NCBI GenBank assembly: GCA_022824685.1
Contig: JAJDZJ010000060.1
Span: 1-38,010 of the forward strand
DNA: 38,010 nt
Reading direction: 5' to 3'
Source: Caldilineaceae bacterium
GTDB lineage: Bacteria > Chloroflexota > Anaerolineae > Caldilineales > Caldilineaceae
Shown: piece by piece, positions 1 to 8,599 of the stretch
How positions within the stretch are numbered: the first letter of the stretch is position 1
Layout of the letters: every line of letters begins with the position of its first letter
Translations under genes and position numbers: made by a program
The notes under the pieces: generated by a model
Told to the model about the DNA's origin: nothing
What the model saw: only the letters and a program-made list of their open reading frames with translations
Database searches by the model: none

Positions 1-32
1 AGGCCCTCAGTCGGCGAGATAAGTTAAATTCT

Positions 33-141
33 CCGTCTACGTGCCATCTTTCGTACATTTCCCTGTGTCTTACCCCGACCTGGAAGAGTATTCGGCTGCA
101 TTTCGATGTTCTGACCCAATTTAGATGCAATCGCCCTGCCC
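33..141 (+). repeat. Dispersed repeat, copy 1 (inverted relative to 37868-37974)
   Basis: This segment matches the reverse complement of the last ~110 bases of the window. Two blocks are best conserved. Bases 33-46 match 37961-37974, and bases 112-131 match 37877-37896 perfectly (20 bases). The shorter match at 100-108 pairs with 37900-37908. The intervening sequence is diverged, with about one base of length difference. Both copies lie outside recognised genes. This is a direct sequence observation; the nature of the element (MITE, REP-like, or decayed transposon end) is not shown. Confidence 0.8.
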
Positions 142-256
142 TGGAATCGCCCTGGCTTGTGGCCTGTAGGGGTAGGGTGTACAATTAGAATTCGACTTGG
201 TGAGCGGCACTGCGGGAACCACCCCAAAGAGAAGCCACAAGAGTCCCATTTCCGGA

Positions 257-290
257 ATTCGGGCCAGAAAGGCGGCCCGGATCTTTATTT
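257..290 (+). terminator. Terminator-like hairpin in the leader of the first gene
   Basis: CGGGCC at 260-265 pairs with GGCCCG at 274-279 around an 8-base loop. Three more pairs, one of them G-U, extend the stem at 257-259 and 280-282. A T-rich run (282-290) follows. The hairpin sits only about 15 bases before the ATG at 305. It may terminate a transcript entering from the left of the window, or act as an attenuator for the downstream gene. No riboswitch was recognised. Confidence 0.45.
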
Positions 291-304
291 CAAGACTGAA
301 AAAT

Positions 305-2656
305 ATGTCAAGTAGAGAAACTCCGATACATCCCCACGTTCATGTTGCCAGGTTGATGGATCACCGCAATCCGCGGGCCGCCCACTTGGAAATTGTCGAG
401 CCGGCGCGGGGAGATGAGCGCGCGGCCAGAGGCAGCCTGTACATACTGATTGAGCTGATCGGCAGCAGCCCGGTCAGCAGTCATGCGGTGCGTGAGATGC
501 AGTCGGCGGTGACGCTGACGTATTACTCGGCCGGCGGTCCTGTCAGCCAGGTATTGAGGCAGGCGGTCACGAAGGCGCATGAAGTATTGCGGAATATGAA
601 CCGGAGCAGCCCGGACATTGACTTGCAGGCCGGGATCATCTGCGCCGCCTTCGTCCAGGGGCACTTGGCGATTGCCTCGGCCGGTCCCCCGGTTGCGTTC
701 GTGGCTACGGAAGAGCGGCTGGACCAGTTTCCGCTTGACACAGAGCGCTACGCGGGCAACATCGGCAGTGAGCTGGATCCGGGCATCCACACGTACAGGC
801 ACGTTTTGAGCGAGGGTGACGCGCTCTTTTTGGGTGAGAGCGAGTGGATTCTGCAGTCTGACGTCCGGACGATAGGGGGCGCAGTGGTCAGCGCTTCTGT
901 GAGCAATATGCAGGATATGGTGGCGCATCTGCGTGAGCAGGGCGAAAACGTGCCTTTGCTGGGACTGCTGCTGGTGTATTCGGATGAAGAGCGGGAGGCG
1001 GAGGCGGAAGCGGGGATGGGTCTCCCGACAGCGGTTGGGGCTTCGCCGCCGGTTCACGATGTGCCGGCGGAGGGGCGTTCCGCGAGCGGACCAGCCTTCT
1101 CTGAAGGAGGGGATGGACCCGCGCTGAATCTGCCGAGCGCAGAGACGATGCAACATCAACTGGCTGTACCTGTCCCGCCGCGTCCGAGCGTGAAGGATCC
1201 GTGGCACAGGGGCGCGCTTCGTATCCTTCGCCGCCCTTCGGGGTGGGTCTCCAATTTGCTGCACGGGCTGTTGCCAGAGCGAAAGCCGAGAAGGGAGGAC
1301 GAGACGGGCCGGGACGAGGCGGCGCAGCCTGAGGCAGCGCCTACACCGTTGGGGCAGGCCGATGAGATCGCGAGCGACTTCCCGGGTTTGCCCGAGGAGG
1401 AGGCGCCCGTGCAGAGCCAGGGTGAGGAGCGCGTCCAGCTGCCTGCGCTGCCAAGCTATGCGCCGCCGGCGCCGTCACAGGGGAACCGGCGCCGGCTGAT
1501 CATTGCGATCGCGGTTCTGCTTCCGTTGCTCACGTCGGCTGTTGTGGGGGCCGCCTTCTTACGCGAGGGCAGTATCAATCAGGAAGAGGGTCTGCAGCTG
1601 GTTGAACTGGCGGACAGCAAGTTGCTCGAAGTCCAACAGGCGCTGTCGGTGGAAGACAGGACGACTGCGCGGGCCTCTTTGAGCGAGGCGCAGCGTTTTC
1701 TGGACGAGGCGATCGTGTTGATCGGCGTGACGGACCGCATTCAGGAGCTCTCCGAGGTAATTTCTACCGAGCTCCAGGAGCTGCTGCAGGTCCGGGCGCT
1801 CTATTCGCTGGATGTACCTTTGTTGGCGTACGCTGCGGACGCCGAACCTCAGCGGGTGGTGGTGTCCAATCAGGACATCTATGTGTTTGACGCGGCCAGA
1901 CAGGCTGTTCTGCACTATCGCACGAACCCGGAACGCACACTGCTGGAAGAGGACAGCGGCGTGATTTTGCAGGAGGGGGATACTGTATCGGGGATTACGG
2001 TAGGGAGGCTGGTGGACATTGCCTGGCAGCCGCGCATTGCCGGATTTGCCGACAAGGCAAGCCTCCTGGTTTTGGACCGCAACAACAATGTTTTCCGATA
2101 CAATCGCCTGGATGGGGCGATGCATCTGGCTTTGCGGGAGCAGAGCACGCTTGAAAGCGTAGGGCAGCTGGGCGTCTACAACGGTCGCTTGTATCTGGCC
2201 GACGAAGGTTCGGACCAGATTTATCGCTATTCGCCGGCCGGCCTGGCGTATGATGATCCGCCAACGGCGTGGTTCAGCGAGCAGATACGGGGCGATCTTG
2301 CCGGGTTGATCGCGCTGGGAATCGATGGGGATATCTGGCTGCTCAGCGAAGACGGGACGTTGCTGCGTTTCCGTGAAGGCCAGCAGCTGCCGTTCAGTCT
2401 GGAGCGGATTCCGGGGTTGGGCGGCCTCATCGTAGATTTTTCGATGGCGGAACACTCGGACGGCATGCTCTACCTGGCCGACGCAACGGAAGAGCGCATT
2501 CTGGTGTTTGACAAGGAAGGGCGCTATATTCAGCAGTATGTCGACGCGGAGGACATGGCGCTGGCCGGGTTGAGAGGACTGTTTCTTGACGAAGTCACAG
2601 GCATCCTCTACATCCTGACGAAGTCGGGACTCTATGCCCATCCGTTGCCCCGTTGA
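305..2656 (+). CDS. Membrane-anchored PP2C-like pseudo-phosphatase with extracellular beta-propeller
   Basis: A 783-residue protein from ATG 305; the frame is open upstream to a TTG at 197, but that extension crosses the hairpin and looks non-coding. Residues ~40-225 resemble the degenerate PPM/PP2C-like domain that Chloroflexota carry at the N-terminus of membrane proteins, with a GSLYILIEL-type strand and an ASAGPP motif. The Asp ligands of true PP2C phosphatases are not evident, so catalysis is doubtful. A Pro/Glu-rich linker follows, then one transmembrane helix (~396-418), a helical segment (~425-500) and repeated beta-strand units to the end, suggesting an NHL/SMP-30-like propeller outside the cell. 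No Shine-Dalgarno is seen. It lies just upstream of an envelope LCP protein, in the same direction. A role as signal-sensing envelope scaffold is inferred; no function is known. Confidence 0.7.
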   Translation: MSSRETPIHPHVHVARLMDHRNPRAAHLEIVEPARGDERAARGSLYILIELIGSSPVSSHAVREMQSAVTLTYYSAGGPVSQVLRQAVTKAHEVLRNMNRSSPDIDLQAGIICAAFVQGHLAIASAGPPVAFVATEERLDQFPLDTERYAGNIGSELDPGIHTYRHVLSEGDALFLGESEWILQSDVRTIGGAVVSASVSNMQDMVAHLREQGENVPLLGLLLVYSDEEREAEAEAGMGLPTAVGASPPVHDVPAEGRSASGPAFSEGGDGPALNLPSAETMQHQLAVPVPPRPSVKDPWHRGALRILRRPSGWVSNLLHGLLPERKPRREDETGRDEAAQPEAAPTPLGQADEIASDFPGLPEEEAPVQSQGEERVQLPALPSYAPPAPSQGNRRRLIIAIAVLLPLLTSAVVGAAFLREGSINQEEGLQLVELADSKLLEVQQALSVEDRTTARASLSEAQRFLDEAIVLIGVTDRIQELSEVISTELQELLQVRALYSLDVPLLAYAADAEPQRVVVSNQDIYVFDAARQAVLHYRTNPERTLLEEDSGVILQEGDTVSGITVGRLVDIAWQPRIAGFADKASLLVLDRNNNVFRYNRLDGAMHLALREQSTLESVGQLGVYNGRLYLADEGSDQIYRYSPAGLAYDDPPTAWFSEQIRGDLAGLIALGIDGDIWLLSEDGTLLRFREGQQLPFSLERIPGLGGLIVDFSMAEHSDGMLYLADATEERILVFDKEGRYIQQYVDAEDMALAGLRGLFLDEVTGILYILTKSGLYAHPLPR

Positions 2657-2776
2657 CAAACAAGCGACATGGACAACAACGGGCATGGTTGGGGCGCGCG
2701 TGCAGTAGGTCCGCGGCGGGCGCGGTTGTCTTCAGAAGCATGCGGTATCTGCGGGAAAAGGTGTTGCGGAGATTCA

Positions 2777-2803
2777 TTGGGACACCAGTAATCGTGCTAT
2801 AAT
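2777..2803 (+). promoter_or_regulatory. Extended -10 promoter of the LCP gene, probably leaderless
   Basis: A perfect TATAAT at 2798-2803 is preceded by TG at 2795-2796 (TGnTATAAT). A poor -35 (TTGGGA, 2777-2782) lies 15 bases upstream. Expected transcription start is ~2810, one to three bases before the ATG at 2813, and there is no ribosome binding site. This implies a leaderless or near-leaderless transcript. Confidence 0.65.
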
Positions 2804-2812
2804 TCCGGCATT

Positions 2813-4381
2813 ATGTCAGAGTACGGTAACTCACCTGCCCAATCTGAAGTGCCTGACGCAGGGGAACGATTTGGCGTCAGATTGTGGGGCAGAAGTACGG
2901 CTATTGCACTGGCGGGGCTGTTCGCGGTCCTCGTTTTGATCGGCGCCTTTCTGGCGGGAAGCGCGCTTGGCAATCGCGCGCGGGAATATGCCCTGCACAG
3001 CAGGATCGGCGACATCGCCGCGGATCTCCCCACTCTGCCGAAACCGAGCGCAGAAGGTGAAGTTGCGGCGGCCCAGGAGGTTGCCGGTTCGCAAGGCAGC
3101 GGGCTCGAGCGCGAAACTGAGGATGTCGACGAATCGGACAGCCAGATCAACATTTTGCTGTTGGGTTCTGACGAGCGAATCGACGGCGATGAACCGCCCC
3201 GGACCGATACGATGCTGCTCGTCACGCTGGATCTCCGGCGCAAGACAGCCGGGATGATTTCGCTGCCGCGGGACCTTTGGGTGCCGATCCCGAACTACAA
3301 CCTGACTTCGAAGATCAATACTGCCTATGCCATCGGTGAGCAGCGCGGTTACGAGTTTGGGGGCGCGCAGCTGGCAAAGGATACGGTCAGCAGCTTTATC
3401 GGGCAGCCGGTGCAGTACTTTGTGCAGGCCGATTTTAACGGTTTTGTCCGCTTCATCGACGAGATCGGCGGCGTAAGGGTCAAAGTACCGCAGACGATTC
3501 ATGATTCGGAGTATCCGACGGCTGATTACGGGTTTCAGACGTTTTATCTGGAGGCTGGATGGCAGACTCTTGACGGCCAGACCGCATTGAAGTACGCGCG
3601 GACGCGCAATATGGACAGTGACTACGGACGGGCCGTAAGGCAGCAGCAGTTGATCAGCGCGATCGTGGACAAGGTGTTTTCTGCGGACATGCTGAAGACG
3701 TTGTTTGCCAGGGCGCCGCAGCTTTTGAACTCCACGTGGGGAAGCGTGCGGACCGATATGCCGCTGGCTACGGCAGTTGAAATAGCATCCTACATACGGT
3801 CAAACTCGTTCGATTTGCGTACACTGGTTCTGGATGACAGATACGGGGAGGAGACGTACAGCGAGAATGGCGCATGGATTCTGCTGCCGAACCGTGAATT
3901 GATCCGTACTGAACTCAAGGCGTTTTTTGGTCCGGCGGTTGCGCCCAACGGCGCGGCGGCCTCGCCGGTAGAGCCGCTGCCACCAGTTCAACTTGAGCCT
4001 CGAGCCACAAGAGAGGCTGACTCGACAGAGCTTCTGGCGGCGGACATTGGCGTCAACGTACGCGTGATGGCGGCGAGAGAGGCGCGGCTGGAGATCCTCA
4101 ACGGCACGGACCAGGCAGGCGTTGCGGCGCAGGCGCGGCGTCACCTTGAAGCGAATGGCTGGCGCGTGGTTTCGATAGGCGATGCCGACCGCAGCGACTA
4201 CCAACACACTCTTCTGGTCAACTACAATACTGACGAAACGCTTGTGCGGGAGTTGGGCGAAGAACTTAATCTGACCGCTTCGCACTATTCGATACCTGGG
4301 TTGCTCATCCCGGAATCGACCGATCTGCGCATCGTGATTGGCGAAGATTTTCTCAGCAGCATTGGCGTCGAAAGCCAGTAG
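2813..4381 (+). CDS. LytR-CpsA-Psr (LCP) family cell-envelope glycopolymer ligase with LytR_C domain
   Basis: A 522-residue membrane-anchored protein. A short cytoplasmic tail precedes one transmembrane helix (~29-51). The LCP domain covers ~112-300. Family landmarks are visible: LLGSD (D120), RTDTM (R130, D132), SLPRDLW (R153), KINTAY, and the ARTRN...DYGRAVRQQQ segment whose arginines bind the polyprenyl pyrophosphate. A C-terminal LytR_C domain (~424-515) begins with LEILNGT. Known LCP enzymes transfer glycopolymers from undecaprenyl-phosphate carriers to the cell wall or to proteins, on the outer face of the membrane; the acceptor in Chloroflexota is not established. Conserved charged residues are intact, so activity is expected. 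It has its own extended -10 promoter immediately before the start codon. Confidence 0.93.
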   Translation: MSEYGNSPAQSEVPDAGERFGVRLWGRSTAIALAGLFAVLVLIGAFLAGSALGNRAREYALHSRIGDIAADLPTLPKPSAEGEVAAAQEVAGSQGSGLERETEDVDESDSQINILLLGSDERIDGDEPPRTDTMLLVTLDLRRKTAGMISLPRDLWVPIPNYNLTSKINTAYAIGEQRGYEFGGAQLAKDTVSSFIGQPVQYFVQADFNGFVRFIDEIGGVRVKVPQTIHDSEYPTADYGFQTFYLEAGWQTLDGQTALKYARTRNMDSDYGRAVRQQQLISAIVDKVFSADMLKTLFARAPQLLNSTWGSVRTDMPLATAVEIASYIRSNSFDLRTLVLDDRYGEETYSENGAWILLPNRELIRTELKAFFGPAVAPNGAAASPVEPLPPVQLEPRATREADSTELLAADIGVNVRVMAAREARLEILNGTDQAGVAAQARRHLEANGWRVVSIGDADRSDYQHTLLVNYNTDETLVRELGEELNLTASHYSIPGLLIPESTDLRIVIGEDFLSSIGVESQ

Positions 4382-4434
4382 CGTTTTCACCTCGCTCAAG
4401 GCAGGTTCCTCTTCTACTTGTTGGGCACCCACAG

Positions 4435-5205
4435 ATGGGCGAAATCTTTTTTGGCGCGCGTCGTTTTGACGCCAAGCTGGTCGCCTTCGACAAAGACGGG
4501 ACCCTCTTCGATTTTGGCGCCAGTTGGCGTCCCGCTTTTTTGAAAGCCCTGGACAGTCTGCTTGCGCCGTTCCCCCAGCCCGCGGCGTTGCGTCGCGCGC
4601 TCTGCCGCGCGCTGGGCTATGACGCTGGCAGCGGGGCATTCAGCGAGCACGGTCCATTTGCGACGGCGACCGGCGAAGCCATCATTCAAGCGGCGGCGAC
4701 GGCGCTATTTCAAGAGTCGGCGCCCCGGTTGTCGCGGCCTGAATGCGAGCGGATGGTCAGAGACAGGTTTGCGCCGGTTGTGGCGGGGTGGGCTGCGCTG
4801 GCTCCGGCGGCGGACCTGGCAAGGCTCTTTGGTTGGCTACGCGAAAGTGAAGTCAGGATCGCGTTGATCACCAGTGACGACAGTGGACCTACGGAGGCCG
4901 CTCTGGACAGGCAGGGCCTTGCGCGCCTGGTTGACTTTGTCGCCTGCGGAGACGGGCCATTTCGTCACAAACCGGCGCCGGACGCGCTGCTGGGGGCGTC
5001 GAAGGCGCTTGGCGTGCCATTGCGCCAGGCTGCCATGGTCGGGGATACGGCGGTGGACCTGCAGATGGCGCGAGCGGCGGGAGCCGGCCTGGCGGTGGGC
5101 GTGTTGACGGGGGTGGGCAGCAGGGAAACGCTCGCTCCCCTTGCTGACGTTGTCCTCGACTCGATCGCCGAGATTGGAGTGGAGCCTATTCGGCGACGTA
5201 GCTGA
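4435..5205 (+). CDS. HAD-superfamily hydrolase (phosphoglycolate-phosphatase-like)
   Basis: A 256-residue cytosolic HAD hydrolase. Motif I is DKDGT (nucleophile D19, acid/base D21). Motif II is the ITSDD segment (T146/S147), motif III is K179 in RHKPAPD, and motif IV is GDTAVD (D204, D208). The ~100-residue helical insert between motifs I and II is a C1-type cap, as in phosphoglycolate phosphatase and beta-phosphoglucomutase. The substrate cannot be read from sequence. It starts 53 bases after the LCP stop in the same direction and may be cotranscribed. No convincing Shine-Dalgarno precedes the ATG. Its 3' end overlaps the convergent yigZ gene by 20 bases. Confidence 0.85.
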   Translation: MGEIFFGARRFDAKLVAFDKDGTLFDFGASWRPAFLKALDSLLAPFPQPAALRRALCRALGYDAGSGAFSEHGPFATATGEAIIQAAATALFQESAPRLSRPECERMVRDRFAPVVAGWAALAPAADLARLFGWLRESEVRIALITSDDSGPTEAALDRQGLARLVDFVACGDGPFRHKPAPDALLGASKALGVPLRQAAMVGDTAVDLQMARAAGAGLAVGVLTGVGSRETLAPLADVVLDSIAEIGVEPIRRRS

Positions 5206-5806
5206 CCACGTTGCCCTGACCATTGGTGAGATCGGCGATTCGGCGTGTGAAGGGCTCCAGGTTCCTGGCCGGCATCTGCAGGCGGTAGGTTACCGTGTCG
5301 GTGAACCAGGAATCCAGGATCTCGGCCGAAAAGTCCGGAAGCATCCGCAGAAAGAGGGTGACGTCACTGTAGCCGATCAGGGCCTCCACGACGACCGTCG
5401 GAATCTTCTCAATCTGCGGCAAAGTCTGCAGCGCAGTTTTGACGCCCCCGCTATAGGCTCTCACCAAACCTCCCTTGCCAAGTTTTACGCCCCCAAAATA
5501 ACGGGTTACGACGGCGACAATATCGCCGATACCGCAGTGAAGAAGCACTGTGAGCATTGGCCGACCGGCGGTGCCGTGGGGTTCGCCGTCGTCGCTCATT
5601 CCGGCCTGCGCGGACGAGCCTGGCGGGCCGACGACGTATGCCCAGCAGTTGTGGTTGGCCGTGTCGTGCTCTTCGCGCACTGCCTTGATGAAGGCTCTCG
5701 CTTCTTCGACTGTGGCCGCGGGGCCGAGCGTGGTGATGAAGTGGCTGCGGCGGATCTTCTCGTCGACCCTGTGCCGGGAGGCGGGAACCGGGTATTCCTG
5801 GTCCAT
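5186..5806 (-). CDS. yigZ: YigZ/IMPACT family protein
   Basis: A 206-residue protein of the UPF0029/YigZ family, close to the usual ~205 length. The N-terminal IMPACT domain (~1-120) shows the typical run SDDGEPHGTAGRP, then IGDIVAVVTRYFGG and KLGKGGLVRAY. The C-terminal ~65 residues form the EF-G-domain-V-like DUF1949 module. The eukaryotic relative IMPACT regulates Gcn2; bacterial YigZ function is unsettled, with nucleic-acid or translation-related roles suggested. Start ATG 5806 has an AGGGG ribosome site. It is the last of three same-strand genes (acetyltransferase, MATE pump, yigZ), separated from the pump by 235 bases in which I see no gene. Confidence 0.92.
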   Translation of the reverse strand: MDQEYPVPASRHRVDEKIRRSHFITTLGPAATVEEARAFIKAVREEHDTANHNCWAYVVGPPGSSAQAGMSDDGEPHGTAGRPMLTVLLHCGIGDIVAVVTRYFGGVKLGKGGLVRAYSGGVKTALQTLPQIEKIPTVVVEALIGYSDVTLFLRMLPDFSAEILDSWFTDTVTYRLQMPARNLEPFTRRIADLTNGQGNVVSYVAE

Positions 5807-6041
5807 TCTTGGCCCCTGAAATCGTTGACGTGCCGGGAATGACGCTGACGCCGGCTTAACTCGGAGGCGGCGTTTGAGCGGGCAGTCTACAGATTGGGAA
5901 GGTTGGCGCTTTTCGGACCGCCATGGAAAGGTCCGGCTTCGTGCGAAAGAGCCCGCGTCTTTGCACGGGTGATGAGCAACGGTCGAAATGGCCTGAGGAT
6001 TGCACTGGGCCGATCCGGACAGGGTCCACCGTCAAGTGCGC

Positions 6042-7469
6042 TCAGTTCGAGACGACCGGTTCTGGTGTTGCCAGAGGCTGCGACTGGCCTTCGACCTGGT
6101 CGGTCCATTCGGTCACGGCGCGCTTGAAGCGCTTCCAAAGGATGAAGGCGTTTATCGGCGATGTCAGGATAAAGATTCCCCAAACGTGAGCGATCTGGCC
6201 GTTGAAATGGTATACGGCCAGCCAGGCAATCGCCATGGTGGCCCAGAGGCTGGCTGAATTGACCCGCAGCGGGAAGTTGGTGTTTCCCATGCCGCGCAGC
6301 GCGCCGGACTGCACGAACAGGACAGCCCAGAACGGTTGCGCCAGGGCGACCACCTGAATGGCATTGACGCCGTCACGGAGGACGGCTTCATCCTGGCTGA
6401 AGAGAGCCATGATGGGCTCGGCGAGCAGGTAGGAGACGACGCCCATCGCCGCCATCCAGGCCGCGGCCCAACGGGTGGCGATGGCGCCCGCTTCCGCGCC
6501 CTCCTCCGGTTTTCTTGCGCCGAAAGATTGGCCGACCAGGGCCGTCGCTGCGATTGCGAAGCCGAAACCGGGCAGAAAGGACAGGGACAGAATGTTGAAC
6601 GCGATGCGGTGGGAGGCCAGGGCCGCCGTACCCAGCGAGGCAACGATCGCCGTCATGGCGGTGAATGCCGCCGAAATGAGCAGCTGTTCCAGGGCCGCGG
6701 GCACGCCGATTCGCATTACGGAGGATGCAACGCTGAATTCGGGCAGCCAGTTGCTTCGGCCCGCAATGGAGACGCCCTGGCGGCCGCGCCACATCACGAT
6801 CAGGAGAAGGATGGCTGCGAGCAGACGGGAGAGGAAAGTTCCCCAGGCGCTCCCGACTGCGCCGAGACCGGGCAGGCCGGCGACGCCGAAAATCAGACCG
6901 TAGGTGAGGAACACATTGACGAAATTGGCGAGCGCTGTGACGCGCATGGGGGTCTGTGAATCGCCCAGGCCGCGCAGCGCGCCGCCCCCGATCATCAGCA
7001 CGATGAGAACGACGACGGTTGCCATCGTGACCTGCAGGTACTCCTTGCCGATTTTGGCCACGTCGGGTTCAACGCCGAAAAGGGCGATCACCTGCCCTGA
7101 AAGGAAGAAGCCGGTGAGGGCGAGCGGGAGCGACAGGAGGATGCTCCAGATGATGGATTGGCGAGCCAGCCGAGCGGCCTGTTCGAGTTTTCCGGCTCCG
7201 AATGCCTGGGCTACGAGGACGCTGCTGCCAACGCTGAGGGCGCCGAGCGCGGCGATGATGAAAAACATGACCTGGGCTGAGGCGCCGACACCGGCGATAG
7301 CGGCTGTGCTCAGCTGAGCGACCATCCAGGTGTCGACGACCATCAGCATCGTTTCCAGGAAGCTTTCGCCGATGACGGGCCAGGCCAGATTGAAAACCCG
7401 TTTTTGGGCCGAGGGGCGCTCTGCTTCCTTTGTGCCGGAGGTCGCGACGCCGGCGGTCGATTCACTCAT
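6042..7469 (-). CDS. MATE family multidrug/metabolite efflux transporter
   Basis: A 475-residue polytopic membrane protein with ~12 hydrophobic helices in two homologous halves, the MATE layout. The start of helix 1 (LAWPVIGESFLETMLMVVDTWMV) and the sequences ALRGLGDSQTP and ALRGMGNTNFP in the two halves are family hallmarks. MATE proteins export cationic or polycyclic compounds by Na+ or H+ antiport; the substrate here is unknown. ATG 7469 is preferred because AAGAGGAA (7478-7485) lies 8 bases upstream. The frame is open to 7553, but that extension would run through a dyad-symmetric segment. The gene follows an acetyltransferase, a common drug- or toxin-detoxification pairing. Confidence 0.93.
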   Translation of the reverse strand: MSESTAGVATSGTKEAERPSAQKRVFNLAWPVIGESFLETMLMVVDTWMVAQLSTAAIAGVGASAQVMFFIIAALGALSVGSSVLVAQAFGAGKLEQAARLARQSIIWSILLSLPLALTGFFLSGQVIALFGVEPDVAKIGKEYLQVTMATVVVLIVLMIGGGALRGLGDSQTPMRVTALANFVNVFLTYGLIFGVAGLPGLGAVGSAWGTFLSRLLAAILLLIVMWRGRQGVSIAGRSNWLPEFSVASSVMRIGVPAALEQLLISAAFTAMTAIVASLGTAALASHRIAFNILSLSFLPGFGFAIAATALVGQSFGARKPEEGAEAGAIATRWAAAWMAAMGVVSYLLAEPIMALFSQDEAVLRDGVNAIQVVALAQPFWAVLFVQSGALRGMGNTNFPLRVNSASLWATMAIAWLAVYHFNGQIAHVWGIFILTSPINAFILWKRFKRAVTEWTDQVEGQSQPLATPEPVVSN

Positions 7470-7517
7470 CCTCGTGTTCCTCTTAAAAAGATCCAATTGT
7501 TCAGATGAATCCGCATT

Positions 7518-7550
7518 GAAAAACAGTGTAACAGACTGTTGGGCTGTCTG
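7518..7550 (-). promoter_or_regulatory. Dyad element between acetyltransferase and MATE genes (weak terminator or operator)
   Basis: On the minus strand AACAGT and ACTGTT form a 6-bp stem around CTGTTAC, followed by a run of Ts (bases 7518-7522). An overlapping second dyad, CAGAC/GTCTG, uses 7532-7536 and 7546-7550. The stem is short and AT-rich for a terminator. The position, ~50 bases before the pump's start codon, also suits an operator for a drug-responsive repressor. No repressor gene is adjacent. Confidence 0.35.
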
Positions 7551-7586
7551 CATTTTTCAGGCCCTGCGGATGCTCTTCGGCCCGGC

Positions 7587-8372
7587 TTAGCTGTCGGCAG
7601 ACCAGAAGAACTCCTCTTCCTGGAAGCCTGCTTCGAAACCCAGTTTTCGGTAGAGGTCGATGGCGTCGCGCGTCTGCAGGCCGGCGTGGGAGAAGCCCAC
7701 CTGGCGGGCTTGCGCGAGCAGATGGCGAATAAGCGCGCTGGCATAGCCTCTGCCGCGGTATGCTGGAAGGGTCGAAACGTCGTAGATACCCGCGATGCCG
7801 CCAGCGAGCACAAGCGTAGCGGAGGCGACTGTATCCCGCTCGACCTGGCCGATGAAGTTCCTGACTGAGGCAAGCCGGCCGAAACCGTGACGGCGGTAGG
7901 CGTCGTACCAGCGCTGCGCGGCGCGTTGGGTCATGCCAAAGCCCAGGGCCGATGCGGTCCACCAGACGCGCAAGTCCGGTTTGGTCTGGACGCGCCTGAC
8001 ACAAAGCTGAGAAGTATGGGCGCATGCGGGAACCTGTTGGAGGCGGCAGAACATCCAGTGATCGCCTGTTCCAGCAGGTAGTCCCCGGCTGGCCAGCCTG
8101 CGGCGGAGATCGCGGGGCCGGTCCTGGGGAAAGAGCAGCCAGCGCACGCCTCCTGTGTGCCGGGCGATGGCGGCCAGCAGGGCGTCAATATCTTCATCGG
8201 TTGCCGTTTCGGACAGATTGGCCCGCAGGATGTGGTTGCCCGGCGGCCCATTGGCGACGATCCAGGCCGCGTCGCTTTCGACACAGACCCGGATTCCGTG
8301 CTGGCCGTGGAACAGACGAAAATACTCGATGTAGTTCTGTCGCAGCGCTTCGATCAGCCAGAATAGGGTCAT
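7587..8372 (-). CDS. GNAT family N-acetyltransferase
   Basis: A 261-residue protein. The C-terminal third carries a standard GNAT fold. VSTLPAYRGRGYASALIRHLL is motif A with the R/Q-x-x-G-x-G/A acetyl-CoA pyrophosphate loop (RGRGYA), followed by LYRKLGFE of motif B. The N-terminal ~140 residues are divergent and may be a degenerate GNAT half or substrate-binding domain. It likely transfers acetyl from acetyl-CoA to an amine in the cytosol; the acceptor is unknown. It is the first gene of the minus-strand group leading into the MATE pump and yigZ, and is divergent from the duplicated lipoprotein gene. Confidence 0.85.
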   Translation of the reverse strand: MTLFWLIEALRQNYIEYFRLFHGQHGIRVCVESDAAWIVANGPPGNHILRANLSETATDEDIDALLAAIARHTGGVRWLLFPQDRPRDLRRRLASRGLPAGTGDHWMFCRLQQVPACAHTSQLCVRRVQTKPDLRVWWTASALGFGMTQRAAQRWYDAYRRHGFGRLASVRNFIGQVERDTVASATLVLAGGIAGIYDVSTLPAYRGRGYASALIRHLLAQARQVGFSHAGLQTRDAIDLYRKLGFEAGFQEEEFFWSADS

Positions 8373-8476
8373 TCGCGGAGGTGAAGGTGTAGCGGGCAGA
8401 CGGGCTCGGTTACGCTTGATGTCGCCTGCAGGTTTGGACGGCAGGAAATGAGAGGATGTTCCCCTGGGCTGGATGC

Positions 8477-8505
8477 TTGAAGACGAGTATATTTCATGTT
8501 ATAGT
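8477..8505 (+). promoter_or_regulatory. Sigma70-type promoter with extended -10
   Basis: TTGAAG (8477-8482), a 17-base spacer, and TATAGT (8500-8505) preceded by TG at 8497-8498. Expected start is ~8512, giving an ~88-base leader before the ATG at 8600. This rules out the longer in-frame start at 8456, which would begin upstream of the promoter. Confidence 0.65.
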
Positions 8506-8599
8506 CAGCCGAAAGCACGGGCTTCGCAAATTGGCTGGGGCGCCCTCGCCGAATTTCCCGAAATCTCGGCATCAGATTGGCTGTGTGAAGGAGTATACA

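Noticed and set aside
24-227. 67-codon minus-strand frame over the left repeat
   Set aside because: The corresponding frame is not kept in the right-hand repeat copy, so coding conservation is absent.
308-1264. 318-codon and other minus-strand frames opposite the first gene (also 1559-2686)
   Set aside because: They are Arg/Gln/His-rich antisense translations of the pseudo-phosphatase/propeller gene, with no ribosome site or motif.
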